NCBI RefSeq assembly: GCF_000196115.1
Contig: NC_005027.1
Location: 2,418,001-2,482,000, forward strand
Source: Rhodopirellula baltica SH 1
Lineage (GTDB): Bacteria; Planctomycetota; Planctomycetia; Pirellulales; Pirellulaceae
Direction: 5' to 3'
Length of the DNA: 64,000 nucleotides
The translations under genes were made by a program, and so were the position numbers. The notes beneath the pieces were generated by a model. It was given only the letters and a program-made list of their open reading frames with translations, did not search any database and had not been told where the DNA came from. Within the stretch, counting starts at the first letter, position 1. Each line of letters starts with the position of its first letter. This document shows positions 52,254 to 61,183 of the stretch, piece after piece.

Positions 52254-52739
52254 ATGTCTCAATCGCCAGTCATCGATCCGACCCAAAGCCAGCCTTCGTT
52301 TCAGCAGGAACGCAAGAAGTCCAATTCCGGTTGCATCGTGGCTGGCGTGGTTGGCGGTTGCCTGATTGCCGTCATGGTCTGCGGCGGTGTCATCGCCACT
52401 GGCGTGGTAGGAGCCTTTGCGTTGATCAAATCCAGCGAACCGTACACCGAGTCGCTGGCCAGAGCACAGACCAACGAGGAACTGCAGTCAATGATTGGAG
52501 ATCCCGTTGATGCATCGATCTTCGTTCAAGGCAGCATCAAACTTAATAACGATGACGGTAACACGGACCTCAACTATTCGGTCAGCGGACCGAACGGAGC
52601 GGCCACCGTTCACGTGACGGGAACGAAGCTGGATGGAAACTGGGACTACAGCAGGATGGACGCGACCACCGAGGATGGAACCAAGATTGATCTACTGGAC
52701 GAGCCCACAAGCGAAAACGGCAGCGAAGGCGACCAATGA
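52254..52739 (+). CDS. COA1-like single-TM protein
   Basis: This 161-residue protein has a Ser/Gln-rich N-terminus, one TM segment (about 30-54, G-C-I-V-A-G-V-V-G-G-C-L-I-A-V), and a domain with Y-T-E-S-L-A-R-A-Q-T-N-E-E-L, I-G-D-P-V-D, G-S-I-K-L and Y-S-V-S-G-P-N-G-A-A-T-V. This is the layout of the cytochrome oxidase assembly protein 1 family, common in planctomycetes. It is bracketed by two nearly identical 86-bp TAGGCC repeats. The ATG at 52254 lies within a longer open frame. Confidence 0.72.
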   Translation: MSQSPVIDPTQSQPSFQQERKKSNSGCIVAGVVGGCLIAVMVCGGVIATGVVGAFALIKSSEPYTESLARAQTNEELQSMIGDPVDASIFVQGSIKLNNDDGNTDLNYSVSGPNGAATVHVTGTKLDGNWDYSRMDATTEDGTKIDLLDEPTSENGSEGDQ

Positions 52740-53119
52740 GATCTCGTTTCGAACGGCTCGGCCGAAGACCCTGTGTTCAAAAAAGTAGGCCGGATCAAGG
52801 AACAACGTGACGCCGCTCCGGCATTGGGATTGTGAATCGCCAAAAGATCACTGCACTCGTTCCGGCCTGCAACCGCCTCATTCGCGTGCGATGAGCGAGG
52901 ATCAGTGTTCTCACTCACCCGAACCTTCATCGGCACTGATCAACACGAATCTTTGCGAGGTCTTATCGATAATTGAGACCACAATGGGAACGGCGGACAA
53001 CAACCAAAGCACGCCCCACGTTCCAGCAAATCTCTTAACTCCATTGTCACCCTCCAGGCAGGAGGGTCGAGCAGCCTTTCTATTGATGTCGCTTTTCGGC
53101 TGATTTCCTCATGGCGTAC
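52740..53119. repeat. 380-bp gap of repeat units before the IS66 element
   Basis: TAGGCC unit at 52785-52870 (direct repeat of 52072-52157), GATCAGTGTT palindromic unit at about 52876-52965, and a short CACCCTCCAGGCAGGAGGGT unit at 53048-53067. No gene. Confidence 0.7.
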
Positions 53120-54625
53120 CTCTCCCAAAACGAAGTGTACTTGTTTACCCAGCGAAAAACTGGTGTTGGTGAATTTGGCCTGAATCGACCACAATTCGCG
53201 GGTCATGGATGTGCCCAAGATCACCACCGATTGCCCGGATTGCAAGCCGCTGCTTGAGAAGCAGCAGGCGATCATCGACATGCTGGTCAAGCAAGTTGAG
53301 TTGCTCACGGCACGTCTTGAGAAAGTTGAACGCGAAGGTAAACGCCAAGCGGCTCCGTTTCGCAAGAAACGCAAAGCCGATCCGAAAAAGCCAGGGCGTA
53401 AAAGCGGTGAAGATCACGGCAAGCACCATCGCCGAGCCGTGCCCGAACAGATCGATGAAACGTACGACGTTCCCCTACCAGCGTGCTGTCCCGACTGCGG
53501 CCATGGCGAACTGACCAAGACCGAAACGCTCGTGCAGTTCCAAACCGATATCCCTCGCGTCGTCATCAACCGGCAATTCAACATCGACGCTGGAATTTGC
53601 TGTGGCTGTGGATCTCATGTCCAGGGTCGGCACAAACTGCAAACGTCCGACGCGGTCGGAGCCGCCGCGGCTCAACTCGGACCGAACGTTCACGCCGCGA
53701 TGGCGCTTTTGAACAAAGAACTTGGGCTCAGTCACGGCAAGGTCAAGCGTCTGCTGGAAATGCTTTTTGAGATTCGGGTCAGTCGCAGCACCAGTTGCCG
53801 AAGCATGCTTCGCACCGCTGATCGACTAGAGGACGCCTACGCTCAGGTCCGAAGGGCCGTGCGTGGTTCGCCTCAGGTGGTCGGAGATGAAACGGGTTGG
53901 CGAGTCGATGGACGTGGGGCTTGGCTTCATGCGTTCGTCGGACTGACCGCGACGTGTTACGAAGTGGATGCGACGAGAAGCATCGGGCCGGCGGAAAGAC
54001 TGCTGGGCATCGACTGGTCGGGAATCTTTGGACACGACGGCTGGGCGGTCTATGACAAGTTCACCGCAGCGACTCATCAACAATGCTTTGCGCACCTGCT
54101 TCGGCGATGTGAATCGTTAATCCAAAGCGGGACCAGTGGTGCGTTGGCGTTTCCGCGTGGAGTGAAAGACTTGCTGCTCGCAGGCTTCGAGTATCGCAAC
54201 CGTTTTCGATCCGATGAGATGACGGCACATGGGATGAAGGTGATGGCGGGCCGATTGACGATGAAGATGTGGAAATTGGTTCGTCACCCAAAGAAGCATG
54301 CTGCCAATGAACGCTTCGCGAAGTTTTTGGAAAATCATCTCGATGATCTATTCACGTTCCTGCACCGTCCCGGTGCCGACGCAACGAACTGGCGAGGCGA
54401 GCAGGCGATCCGTCCGGCGGTCGTGAATCGAAAAGTATGGGGCGGCAACCGCACCGAAGCCGGAGCATTGGCCCAGTCACGAATCATGAGCGTGATGCAA
54501 ACGTGCAAGCAAAGACTGGCCGATCCTTTCGACTTCATCCGCTGTCAATTGACCACGACGAGCCCGCTTGCCCTGCCTCTGCCCATCGCGGCACGGTAAA
54601 CAAGTACAACGAAGTTTGGGGAGAG
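53120..54625 (+). mobile_element. IS66-family element, single transposase gene
   Basis: Left end CTCTCCCAAAACGAAGTGTA followed by CTTGTTTACC, and right end GGTAAACAAGTACAACGAAG followed by TTTGGGGAGAG, are imperfect inverted repeats of about 30 bp. The element is about 1.5 kb and lacks the accessory tnpA/tnpB genes of classical IS66. It ends 105 bp from the stop of the reverse transcriptase gene. Confidence 0.82.
53205..54599 (+). CDS. IS66-family transposase
   Basis: In this 464-residue protein, an N-terminal coiled coil (K-Q-Q-A-I-I-D-M-L-V-K-Q-V-E-L-L-T-A-R-L) is followed by a basic K-P-G-R-K-S-G region and a zinc-finger segment (C-C-P-D-C-G, C-C-G-C-G). The DDE core has V-V-G-D-E-T-G-W, G-H-D-G-W-A-V-Y-D-K-F and R-G-E-Q-A-I-R-P-A-V-V-N-R-K-V-W-G. 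The frame is intact. The length and motifs fit the IS66 (ISBst12-like) group. Confidence 0.93.
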   Translation: MDVPKITTDCPDCKPLLEKQQAIIDMLVKQVELLTARLEKVEREGKRQAAPFRKKRKADPKKPGRKSGEDHGKHHRRAVPEQIDETYDVPLPACCPDCGHGELTKTETLVQFQTDIPRVVINRQFNIDAGICCGCGSHVQGRHKLQTSDAVGAAAAQLGPNVHAAMALLNKELGLSHGKVKRLLEMLFEIRVSRSTSCRSMLRTADRLEDAYAQVRRAVRGSPQVVGDETGWRVDGRGAWLHAFVGLTATCYEVDATRSIGPAERLLGIDWSGIFGHDGWAVYDKFTAATHQQCFAHLLRRCESLIQSGTSGALAFPRGVKDLLLAGFEYRNRFRSDEMTAHGMKVMAGRLTMKMWKLVRHPKKHAANERFAKFLENHLDDLFTFLHRPGADATNWRGEQAIRPAVVNRKVWGGNRTEAGALAQSRIMSVMQTCKQRLADPFDFIRCQLTTTSPLALPLPIAAR

Positions 54626-54730
54626 CGATCTACTAGGTCGAGCGACGCCGTTCAGGCGTACGCGAGGGTGAGGGCCGGGCATGGGAAACGGCGCGGACAG
54701 CCCTCCCCTTTTCTTGGCCGACGGGCGTGA

Positions 54731-57700
54731 TCAAAACCGCTTCAAGTTCGCAGGTGGCGTCTTCATATGTTGCTGACCGTTCTTGTAGAGTTTAAAGTCA
54801 AGTTCAAAGAACCCGATCGCAACCTGTTCATTGCCATGAGCATGGAAGATCGTTCGCTGAAAGGGTTTCTTAAAAGGGGCGTGAGCGCTTGATCCGCCGA
54901 ATTCACCTGTGTTTGCAACGACGACGTGTTGGAACATGTGATAGTGCAGAGCAGCAGCCATGTTATCGAAAGTTCCGACATCCTGGTTTAATGCAGGCAC
55001 GACGAACATTTCAGTGTGGTCGCGCAGGTCCGCCGCCAGACTGAGGTCGGTCGCATCGTAACAAATGGCACTTGACATCGCCCAGAGCTTGTTATTGCGT
55101 TGCAACGGATCGACCAGCCAAAACACCCATTGCGTGGGGCGGAAAGGTGAGACTCCCAAGTCCTTCTCTTTCTGGGTCAGATTGTGCTTGCCTTGATAGA
55201 TTTGCTCAATATGCAGTCCTCCCGTTCGTTTTTGAATTGGGATGAGCCATGCGGCAATATTTATAGTTCGAACGTCGGTAACCGACACTGGATGAAACGC
55301 AATTCCCGTACAGACCATGCAGCGATTGCGACGGACGAACGGAATGACCAACGCCTTGACATCATCTGGGTGCAGTGCGAGCTCTGGCAGTACCAGTAGT
55401 TCAATCTCAGCTTCGCCAGCGACGTGAGTTGTGCGGACTTGCAGCATGTTTTCTACCGCTGCGAGCACAGATGCTGCGTGTCTCCGGTGTCGTCGCCGAT
55501 AGTCTGGATCGTTTAGCTGAAGATCTTTTTCAAAGTCTGCGTGGCGAGGCATTGCGGTTTGTGCGATAGCAACTCGCATTGACATTAGCTGAGCATTGCG
55601 TTCGTTGTCCAATCCGATCCGCTTCGCCTTGACCTTCTTGGGGACACGAATCGGAATAATACTTGCCTTTGCGGACTTTCCATAGAGGCGTTCCAAGCTG
55701 TCGATGCGACTCTTCAAGAGCTTGAGTAACTCAGTATCAGTAAAGTTGAGGGGGACCAGCGAATCGAACTGCGGGAAACCAGGCCATCTTAATAAGGCAG
55801 TGAGCAAGTCACCGATCCAAGGTGACACAGGCATCCATGCCGGACCAAACGCCGACCGGCCGTTGAACATTCCATACCGGCGGCGCAGCCAGCTAGAGCG
55901 GTAAGGGCGATACATCACTTTGCTTCGTGGTCGAAATTCTCGGCAGTCCTGCGTATAGTCCGGCTTACCAGTGAGCATCACACGAAGGAGCATACCTAGT
56001 TGATACGCCCAATGATGCTCGTTTGGAATCCACGATGGCAAGCGAAACCGAATGTCATCCGAACTTTTTGATCGCAGTTCAACTTGAAAGCAGTCTTCAT
56101 TGACTGGAAAGTTCTCCGGTTTAAGCAACTCCCAGTTTGGTGCTTTTATGCAAACTCGATTTGGGGTGACTGGATCTTCCGATTCGACAAGCAAGGGAAT
56201 CAACTTTACCGCGAGCCAGACCAGAGCATAGTCCTGTCGAAACGGATTTGCGGAAGAGCATGCAACATCCAAAAGGGGATGCAGAACGTCAGGTTTGAGT
56301 GTTCCGTTCGATTGAGTGCAGTTCTCACCCGCCAGAACACCGTAGTTCTCAAAAAGGTTCCGCCACTGATCCTTTTCGCCTTCGGTGAGAATGTTCCATA
56401 TCGCCAGCGCAAGAGCCTGTTGTTCTTCAAGGATCTGCATTAACCAAGTCTGCTGTGCTGTGCCCGGGCTAGATCGCCATCGCTCCAGGAATGCAATCGC
56501 AGCCATTTCAGGCGATCGAAGCTGAGAATGAAAACAGGCGAATGCACTCACTCTTGACTCGGGAACTTCCTCATAGCTTCCGCTGCACACTTGCCGGAGC
56601 AGGGTGTAGTTTACTTCACTAAGAGGTGGCTTATTAGTGAGGTCCGGAGAGTCATAGCCGACGAGACAGGCCAGGAACAGTTGAGCTTGTTGAAGCAAAT
56701 ACCAAGGATACCTAGAGCGATTCGCGACAATATCCTCTGCCAGCTCCGCGAGTTTCGCTTGGTATCCGGAAAGATCGGCATGCCGTGGCAATTTGTCTTC
56801 ATCGTTGACGAGTCCTGTCTCGGTCGCTCCCGCCTTCAGTAGCTCAGCCGCACAATAGAGCACGATCGTTCGCCGATCACTCTTGCGACGACTCAAGTGT
56901 TCCCGCATCAGTTCGAGTATCAACTCGAGATTCGCAACACAAGGATTAAGGTCAAGCGCAACTCGCAGTATCCGCATACTTGACGGATCACGTACCCATC
57001 GTTCGATCAAAATACCGGAAAAATGTTCCGCTTTCGCGTCGAGGGTCACTTGGTCGATGGCAGTTGGTTGAGGACTTCGACCACTCCAATCAGTTTCTCC
57101 TTCTTGTAACTCTTCGGTCAGTTCAAACTGTTTGTCCATTTCCGGTTCGCTCATCGGACGGAGTGTACGATAGGCAGTCCGAAAGCGATGGGCCGCGAAC
57201 CGCGAAACAGTTTCTTCTCGAACGTCTGGTTGTGAATCCAGAATCGTGCCCTCAAATCGCTCACCAAAGTCCAGAGGTTTTGATCGCGTTGAATAGAACA
57301 ATCCTTCAATAAGATCGAGTGTCTCCTCTCCTCGAAACATATCCATGACGCTCGATGCGTTTCGGCTAATACGACTCATAGCCATCGAGAATCGCGTTGA
57401 GCCTCCACCAGCGTTCGTTCCTAGAAGCACAGAAAGTTTGCTTTCCTTTGCCAACAGACCGGGGGCATGCTGAGCAAGAGACGTCTTTAGCATGTCAGAG
57501 AACGACTCTTTCAGGATTTGTTCTTGAGCAGCAGAGGATTTTGCAGCGAATCGACTGTCGAGGCGAACCACAAATCGCATATCGTCCACGTATCGGCAGT
57601 AGTCGACATATTGAAAACAGTCGTCTACTCGCGTCTCCCTGTACTTGCTGACCATGTCGCGGTCGAAATCGATCAGCACGAGGTTGGCAAAAAAGCCACT

Positions 57701-58540
57701 CGACACCAATCCCTGCGGCAGCGCAATCTGATCGTATCCAGCAATCTCTGGTGACGAATTCGTGGCGTACTTAATCGCTTCCGCTTTGTCATCAGCGTGC
57801 CAACTCCAGTTGAAGAAGGTGCTTAAAGCGTCTAGCAATTTCGAGTCTGCTACATCTCCAAGCAAATTTCTGAGTTTTGAATGAAGCAAGCTCGGTCGAA
57901 CCCGATCGTAGAACTGAGACAAGTCGGCGGTGATGACCGCCCAGGCAGTGTCGCCGTCAGGAAAAGTGTCGGTAACGATCGCTTGAGGACGACGAATGAA
58001 AGTTTGGTAGTCTTGGAAGTACTCACGATAGACAGTTGAGTTTCCCCATCGATAATTTAGTAGATCGTCTTCATTGTCACAGAACAGACGGTGCCCGTAA
58101 CTAACCATCCCCTTCTCGTTTGCACTTCGTATGCTTTGACGAGGATCGCCCTGAGCAGTTTCGACTGCATTAGCTACCAAGATCATCATTGCAGTGGAGA
58201 TTATTTGGTCTCGCACCGACGGATGCGCCAGCGGACGCATTTTCGAATTCACTTTTTGGTCCGTGAGCGGTTGCCACTTCTGATTTTTGATCTCCCATTG
58301 CTGGCTTTTCGGGGCAAGCACTAGGCGAATTGGATCTGGTACTGGAAACGTCTCGTTCGAGAACTCGCTCGCTACTCGATCAACTGTTTCACTGATCGCC
58401 GCATTGGTTAAATCTAGCTCCAGAACATCGGAGTACCAATTGTGTCGCCGGATATAGTCGTGCGCTTTTTTCCAAGCCGCCACGATGAGGTATTCCTGTG
58501 AAAGGTGTCTGTGTTCTGAACTGAGTTGAATGTTGTGCAT
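54731..58540 (-). CDS. Defence-associated reverse transcriptase fused to nitrilase (DRT type 1/UG1-like)
   Basis: This 1269-residue protein has an N-terminal reverse transcriptase (about 90-390): Asp206 in I-T-A-D-L-S-Q-F-Y, LPQGLVSSGFFAN (274-286) and catalytic Y-V-D-D at 317-320. A helical alpha-rich middle (about 500-960) has no motif I know. The C-terminal nitrilase domain (about 988-1250) has a complete triad: Glu1053 (L-P-E-L), Lys1118 (Q-G-K-H-N), Cys1160 (S-A-I-C-Y-D). This RT-nitrilase layout is that of UG1 DRT type 1 anti-phage proteins. It lies downstream of a membrane protein gene on the same strand and beside an IS66 element. Confidence 0.93.
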   Translation of the reverse strand: MHNIQLSSEHRHLSQEYLIVAAWKKAHDYIRRHNWYSDVLELDLTNAAISETVDRVASEFSNETFPVPDPIRLVLAPKSQQWEIKNQKWQPLTDQKVNSKMRPLAHPSVRDQIISTAMMILVANAVETAQGDPRQSIRSANEKGMVSYGHRLFCDNEDDLLNYRWGNSTVYREYFQDYQTFIRRPQAIVTDTFPDGDTAWAVITADLSQFYDRVRPSLLHSKLRNLLGDVADSKLLDALSTFFNWSWHADDKAEAIKYATNSSPEIAGYDQIALPQGLVSSGFFANLVLIDFDRDMVSKYRETRVDDCFQYVDYCRYVDDMRFVVRLDSRFAAKSSAAQEQILKESFSDMLKTSLAQHAPGLLAKESKLSVLLGTNAGGGSTRFSMAMSRISRNASSVMDMFRGEETLDLIEGLFYSTRSKPLDFGERFEGTILDSQPDVREETVSRFAAHRFRTAYRTLRPMSEPEMDKQFELTEELQEGETDWSGRSPQPTAIDQVTLDAKAEHFSGILIERWVRDPSSMRILRVALDLNPCVANLELILELMREHLSRRKSDRRTIVLYCAAELLKAGATETGLVNDEDKLPRHADLSGYQAKLAELAEDIVANRSRYPWYLLQQAQLFLACLVGYDSPDLTNKPPLSEVNYTLLRQVCSGSYEEVPESRVSAFACFHSQLRSPEMAAIAFLERWRSSPGTAQQTWLMQILEEQQALALAIWNILTEGEKDQWRNLFENYGVLAGENCTQSNGTLKPDVLHPLLDVACSSANPFRQDYALVWLAVKLIPLLVESEDPVTPNRVCIKAPNWELLKPENFPVNEDCFQVELRSKSSDDIRFRLPSWIPNEHHWAYQLGMLLRVMLTGKPDYTQDCREFRPRSKVMYRPYRSSWLRRRYGMFNGRSAFGPAWMPVSPWIGDLLTALLRWPGFPQFDSLVPLNFTDTELLKLLKSRIDSLERLYGKSAKASIIPIRVPKKVKAKRIGLDNERNAQLMSMRVAIAQTAMPRHADFEKDLQLNDPDYRRRHRRHAASVLAAVENMLQVRTTHVAGEAEIELLVLPELALHPDDVKALVIPFVRRNRCMVCTGIAFHPVSVTDVRTINIAAWLIPIQKRTGGLHIEQIYQGKHNLTQKEKDLGVSPFRPTQWVFWLVDPLQRNNKLWAMSSAICYDATDLSLAADLRDHTEMFVVPALNQDVGTFDNMAAALHYHMFQHVVVANTGEFGGSSAHAPFKKPFQRTIFHAHGNEQVAIGFFELDFKLYKNGQQHMKTPPANLKRF

Positions 58541-58779
58541 CTGTTGCCTTAGATCTTGGTCCTTAATCAGCGGAAGTGATTTGCCTCGCGTGATTGCGTG
58601 GGATGTGATACATGATTCCGTTCGATTACTGCGATCTCAATCCATCGTGGGGTTCCCTGTCGACTAAGAAGAGGGAACAAGAAGAAAGGGGGATGGGGAA
58701 AAACGACGCATCATGTTATTTGAACCCCGTCCCCTTTTTGCATGTCCATTCTCATTTTTGAAAAGCATGCAAAATTTGG
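58541..58779. other. Gap between the RT and membrane partner genes
   Basis: On the minus strand, arms at 58725-58738 (AAAAGGGGACGGGG) and 58685-58698 (CCCCATCCCCCTTT) can pair with one G-T mismatch, then CTTCTTG. This may be a terminator of the membrane gene or an old insertion-sequence end, since the IS4 ends start with the same word. The rest (58541-58680) probably holds the RT promoter or any RNA that belongs to the system; no clear ncRNA was seen. Confidence 0.4.
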
Positions 58780-59475
58780 TCATTCTGCTTCTTGCTCGGA
58801 AATAAAGGCTCTAAGAATGAAATCATTTTGCCGCCGAATAAGCTTGGTGAAGTTGACGTAAAACGCAGCGGAACATGTGATTGAAGCAAGCATCCAAAAG
58901 TTATCGGACACCAGCGTCTTTCCTGTGAGAGATGCCGTCGACCACTCCGGACAAAGTGGGTATAGGGCAACAATGAGAAACGCGAAGCTCGCGTTGCGAC
59001 AGAATCCATACAGCTCAACAAAGTGCATGCCAGTTCGGTATGACATGGGCATGTTTTCTGCGATGTAGGCCCATACGGTCCAATAGACGTCGTGCGTTCT
59101 ACGACGTATCGACCAGTTTCGGAAAGTGACGCCAAATCGTTGTTCGAAACGTTTTTGAATGAGGCGAACCATTCTCGGGTCAAACGGATGACAGAAACCT
59201 GGAAGCAGATCCAGACGACGTTCCGCCCAATCACCCAAGAACTCCACTGACCGGTAAGCCCAGCCAAATTTTCCTTTGGTTGGTAGCTCACGAACCAGAG
59301 GCCATCGCACGATGTTGACAACTCGTATCGCAATTTGACGACCAAGCGTACCGGCGAAGTGGCCGCACAGAAATTGATTGAGCGGGTACCCAAACGACAA
59401 ACGAAGAAGGCACCTCTCAAGCAAGAAGCTTGATGCACCGGAGAGAATGTGCCCTACGACATAGACGACGATCAA
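58780..59475 (-). CDS. Multi-TM membrane protein, probable DRT1 partner
   Basis: From a TTG at 59475 this frame gives 231 residues with hydrophobic segments near the start, near 155-175 (C-R-N-A-S-F-A-F-L-I-V-A-L-Y) and near 195-210. Before the TTG the frame stays open to a stop at 59689-59691, and its residues Y-F-W-P-Y-D-I-F-G-Y-L-L-P-G read like the natural start of a membrane protein. No ATG, GTG or TTG precedes them in frame. DRT type 1 loci usually carry a membrane-protein gene next to the RT-nitrilase gene, and this position fits. The C-terminal half is basic and cytoplasmic. Confidence 0.65.
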   Translation of the reverse strand: MIVVYVVGHILSGASSFLLERCLLRLSFGYPLNQFLCGHFAGTLGRQIAIRVVNIVRWPLVRELPTKGKFGWAYRSVEFLGDWAERRLDLLPGFCHPFDPRMVRLIQKRFEQRFGVTFRNWSIRRRTHDVYWTVWAYIAENMPMSYRTGMHFVELYGFCRNASFAFLIVALYPLCPEWSTASLTGKTLVSDNFWMLASITCSAAFYVNFTKLIRRQNDFILRAFISEQEAE

Positions 59476-59691
59476 TAACGCGACGTTGCCAGCAATGGAT
59501 TCAGCTTGATAACGGGCCTCGAAGACTGATCTTACTCCACTATGAAACGCGATCAGGGGCGCAATCGCGACGCTTCCAGGAAGCAGGTATCCAAAAATGT
59601 CATACGGCCAGAAATATGTTTTGGGTTCAGAGTTTATTGAATCGTCTTCAGGTTTGGGTAGTGGCAGGCAGATCGATGCAAGTGGTGTTCA

Positions 59692-60855
59692 GTGCGTCGT
59701 ACTTGCCGCGCATTTAGGTGAAGACGTGCATTGGGTGGTGCCTTGTTGGAGTTCTTGAGGGATTTTGGTTTGGTGCGATTCGGGGCGATGATTTCGGTGG
59801 CGGTGCCGAAGCGGAAGATGTCGGTTTTGATTTTCTTTCTGCTGGTGAGCGTGATGCTCGCGTTGAGATTGCCGCTCGGATCAGGTGGCGTTGTTTGCTT
59901 CGCGTTGATGTTGCGCCCGGCTGAGTTGTATGCCGCACTGCCTCGGTAACGCATCCGGAGGGGCATGAGGAGCTTGACGATCGATTCGCGGGACAGACTG
60001 CAGGTCTTCAGGCCAGGCCGGCAGACGTTTTCCTCGATCGCGACTCGCAAGTCGGGCAGTCCCGCGTGGTCGCGGCGGACCGTCTTGTTGCTGACACCGA
60101 ACGGTGTCGCAAGCAAGTTCGTGGTCGCTTCGTCCGGATCGAGTGTGACCCATCGCAGTGAATGTGGATGACGCTTCCGCTGCGTTCCCGTGCTCATCAA
60201 CCTTAAATCCCGCCTTCCGCCGTCGTGGCGCTGTCCTGTGTTCTCTACCTGCATGCGCTTCAAAATTCGCAACGCCGTGAATGTAGCAGATCATCGACTA
60301 ACCGGGGGGGCGAGACGGACAGCATGTGTCCAACCTTTGGGAAACCTAGTCAGCTTGCTAACCTGCGAACTCGCCCACTCCGCAAATCATCGATGAAATG
60401 CGTCTGCCTCAAAGTTTGCAACCTCGACGATTTGCAAGGATGAATCTCGACGCGATCGCCAGCAGACCAGGACGTGCGCCGTCAGTTTCCGATCGCAGGC
60501 AATCCGGACTCAGGCATCCAGATCAGAGGTAGTGGTGAGTGCCATTCACCGAACGCAATGCCTTCGACTGGGACGGACGCTCCGGCGTCAGGCACCGGTG
60601 CACCGCTCTGGCTGCCTTGGTGGGCCAGACGGAACTGATTGCAGCTTTTAAACTGGTGTGCCGAGAAGCGATTTAGTCCAGTCTGATTTCGCCGCCAACA
60701 TCGATCGACTGAACAAAGTCGCGATCGTGGCCCACGACGACCATCGCGCCCGCCAACTCGCAAGCGCCAGGATCAAATTCGGAGAACGCCACCAAACCGA
60801 AACTCAGAACGGTGCGTTGACCAAAGCGGCTCCGGCTTCATCGATCAGCGATTGC
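59692..60855. other. 1.16-kb region without a confident gene; possible decayed DNA
   Basis: Long but mutually overlapping frames exist on both strands. None resembles a protein I know, apart from a minus-strand stretch at about 60670-60870. There L-I-D-E-A-G-A-A-L in one frame and E-L-A-G-A-M-V-V-V-G-H-D-R-D-F-V in another recall the end of an ABC-F ATPase, with stops or frameshifts between. A run of eight G lies near 60303. The region looks like eroded accessory DNA. Confidence 0.35.
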
Positions 60856-61062
60856 TTAACGCATCAATTGCGAAATCCGCAGGATTCGAAACAGCTTCTG
60901 AAGCATTTTGGCTCGGTGGATGCGTCGATCAGCTTCGCCTTCCACCCACAACTTTCGCGAATAGAGATCACGTTCTTGGTAGCCACACGTCGGGCAACTG
61001 TCTTCGCTCTGGCTCATTTCCTTGAGGCAGCACGGGCATTTTGTTTGAGCTTGGTTGGGCAT
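60856..61062 (-). CDS. Small zinc-ribbon protein
   Basis: This 68-residue protein has two knuckles, C-P-C-C and C-P-T-C-G-Y, about 15 residues apart, then a basic helical tail (R-R-I-H-R-A-K-M-L-Q-K-L-F-R-I-L-R). GGGAG six bases upstream supports the ATG at 61062. Probably metal-binding; role unknown. It lies downstream of the rhomboid gene on the same strand. Confidence 0.68.
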   Translation of the reverse strand: MPNQAQTKCPCCLKEMSQSEDSCPTCGYQERDLYSRKLWVEGEADRRIHRAKMLQKLFRILRISQLMR

Positions 61063-61183
61063 GGATGGCTCCCGGTAAAGACGGTCATGGATGAATCTTC
61101 ACTCGCATCGCAACGTTGAAAGCGAAGGTGATGGAGGCGGTGTTGATAAAAAGACTTGCCGGACGGTTTCCTGGCGAATTCTG

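Noticed and set aside
54731-58540. Retron or group II intron reverse transcriptase
   Set aside because: The C-terminal nitrilase, the protein length and the absence of a maturase domain or a visible msr/msd RNA point to a DRT type 1 protein instead.
59634-60294. Minus-strand frames of 212 and 137 codons upstream of the DRT partner
   Set aside because: They overlap each other in different frames, are rich in Arg, His, Ser and Pro as shadow frames are, and match no family.
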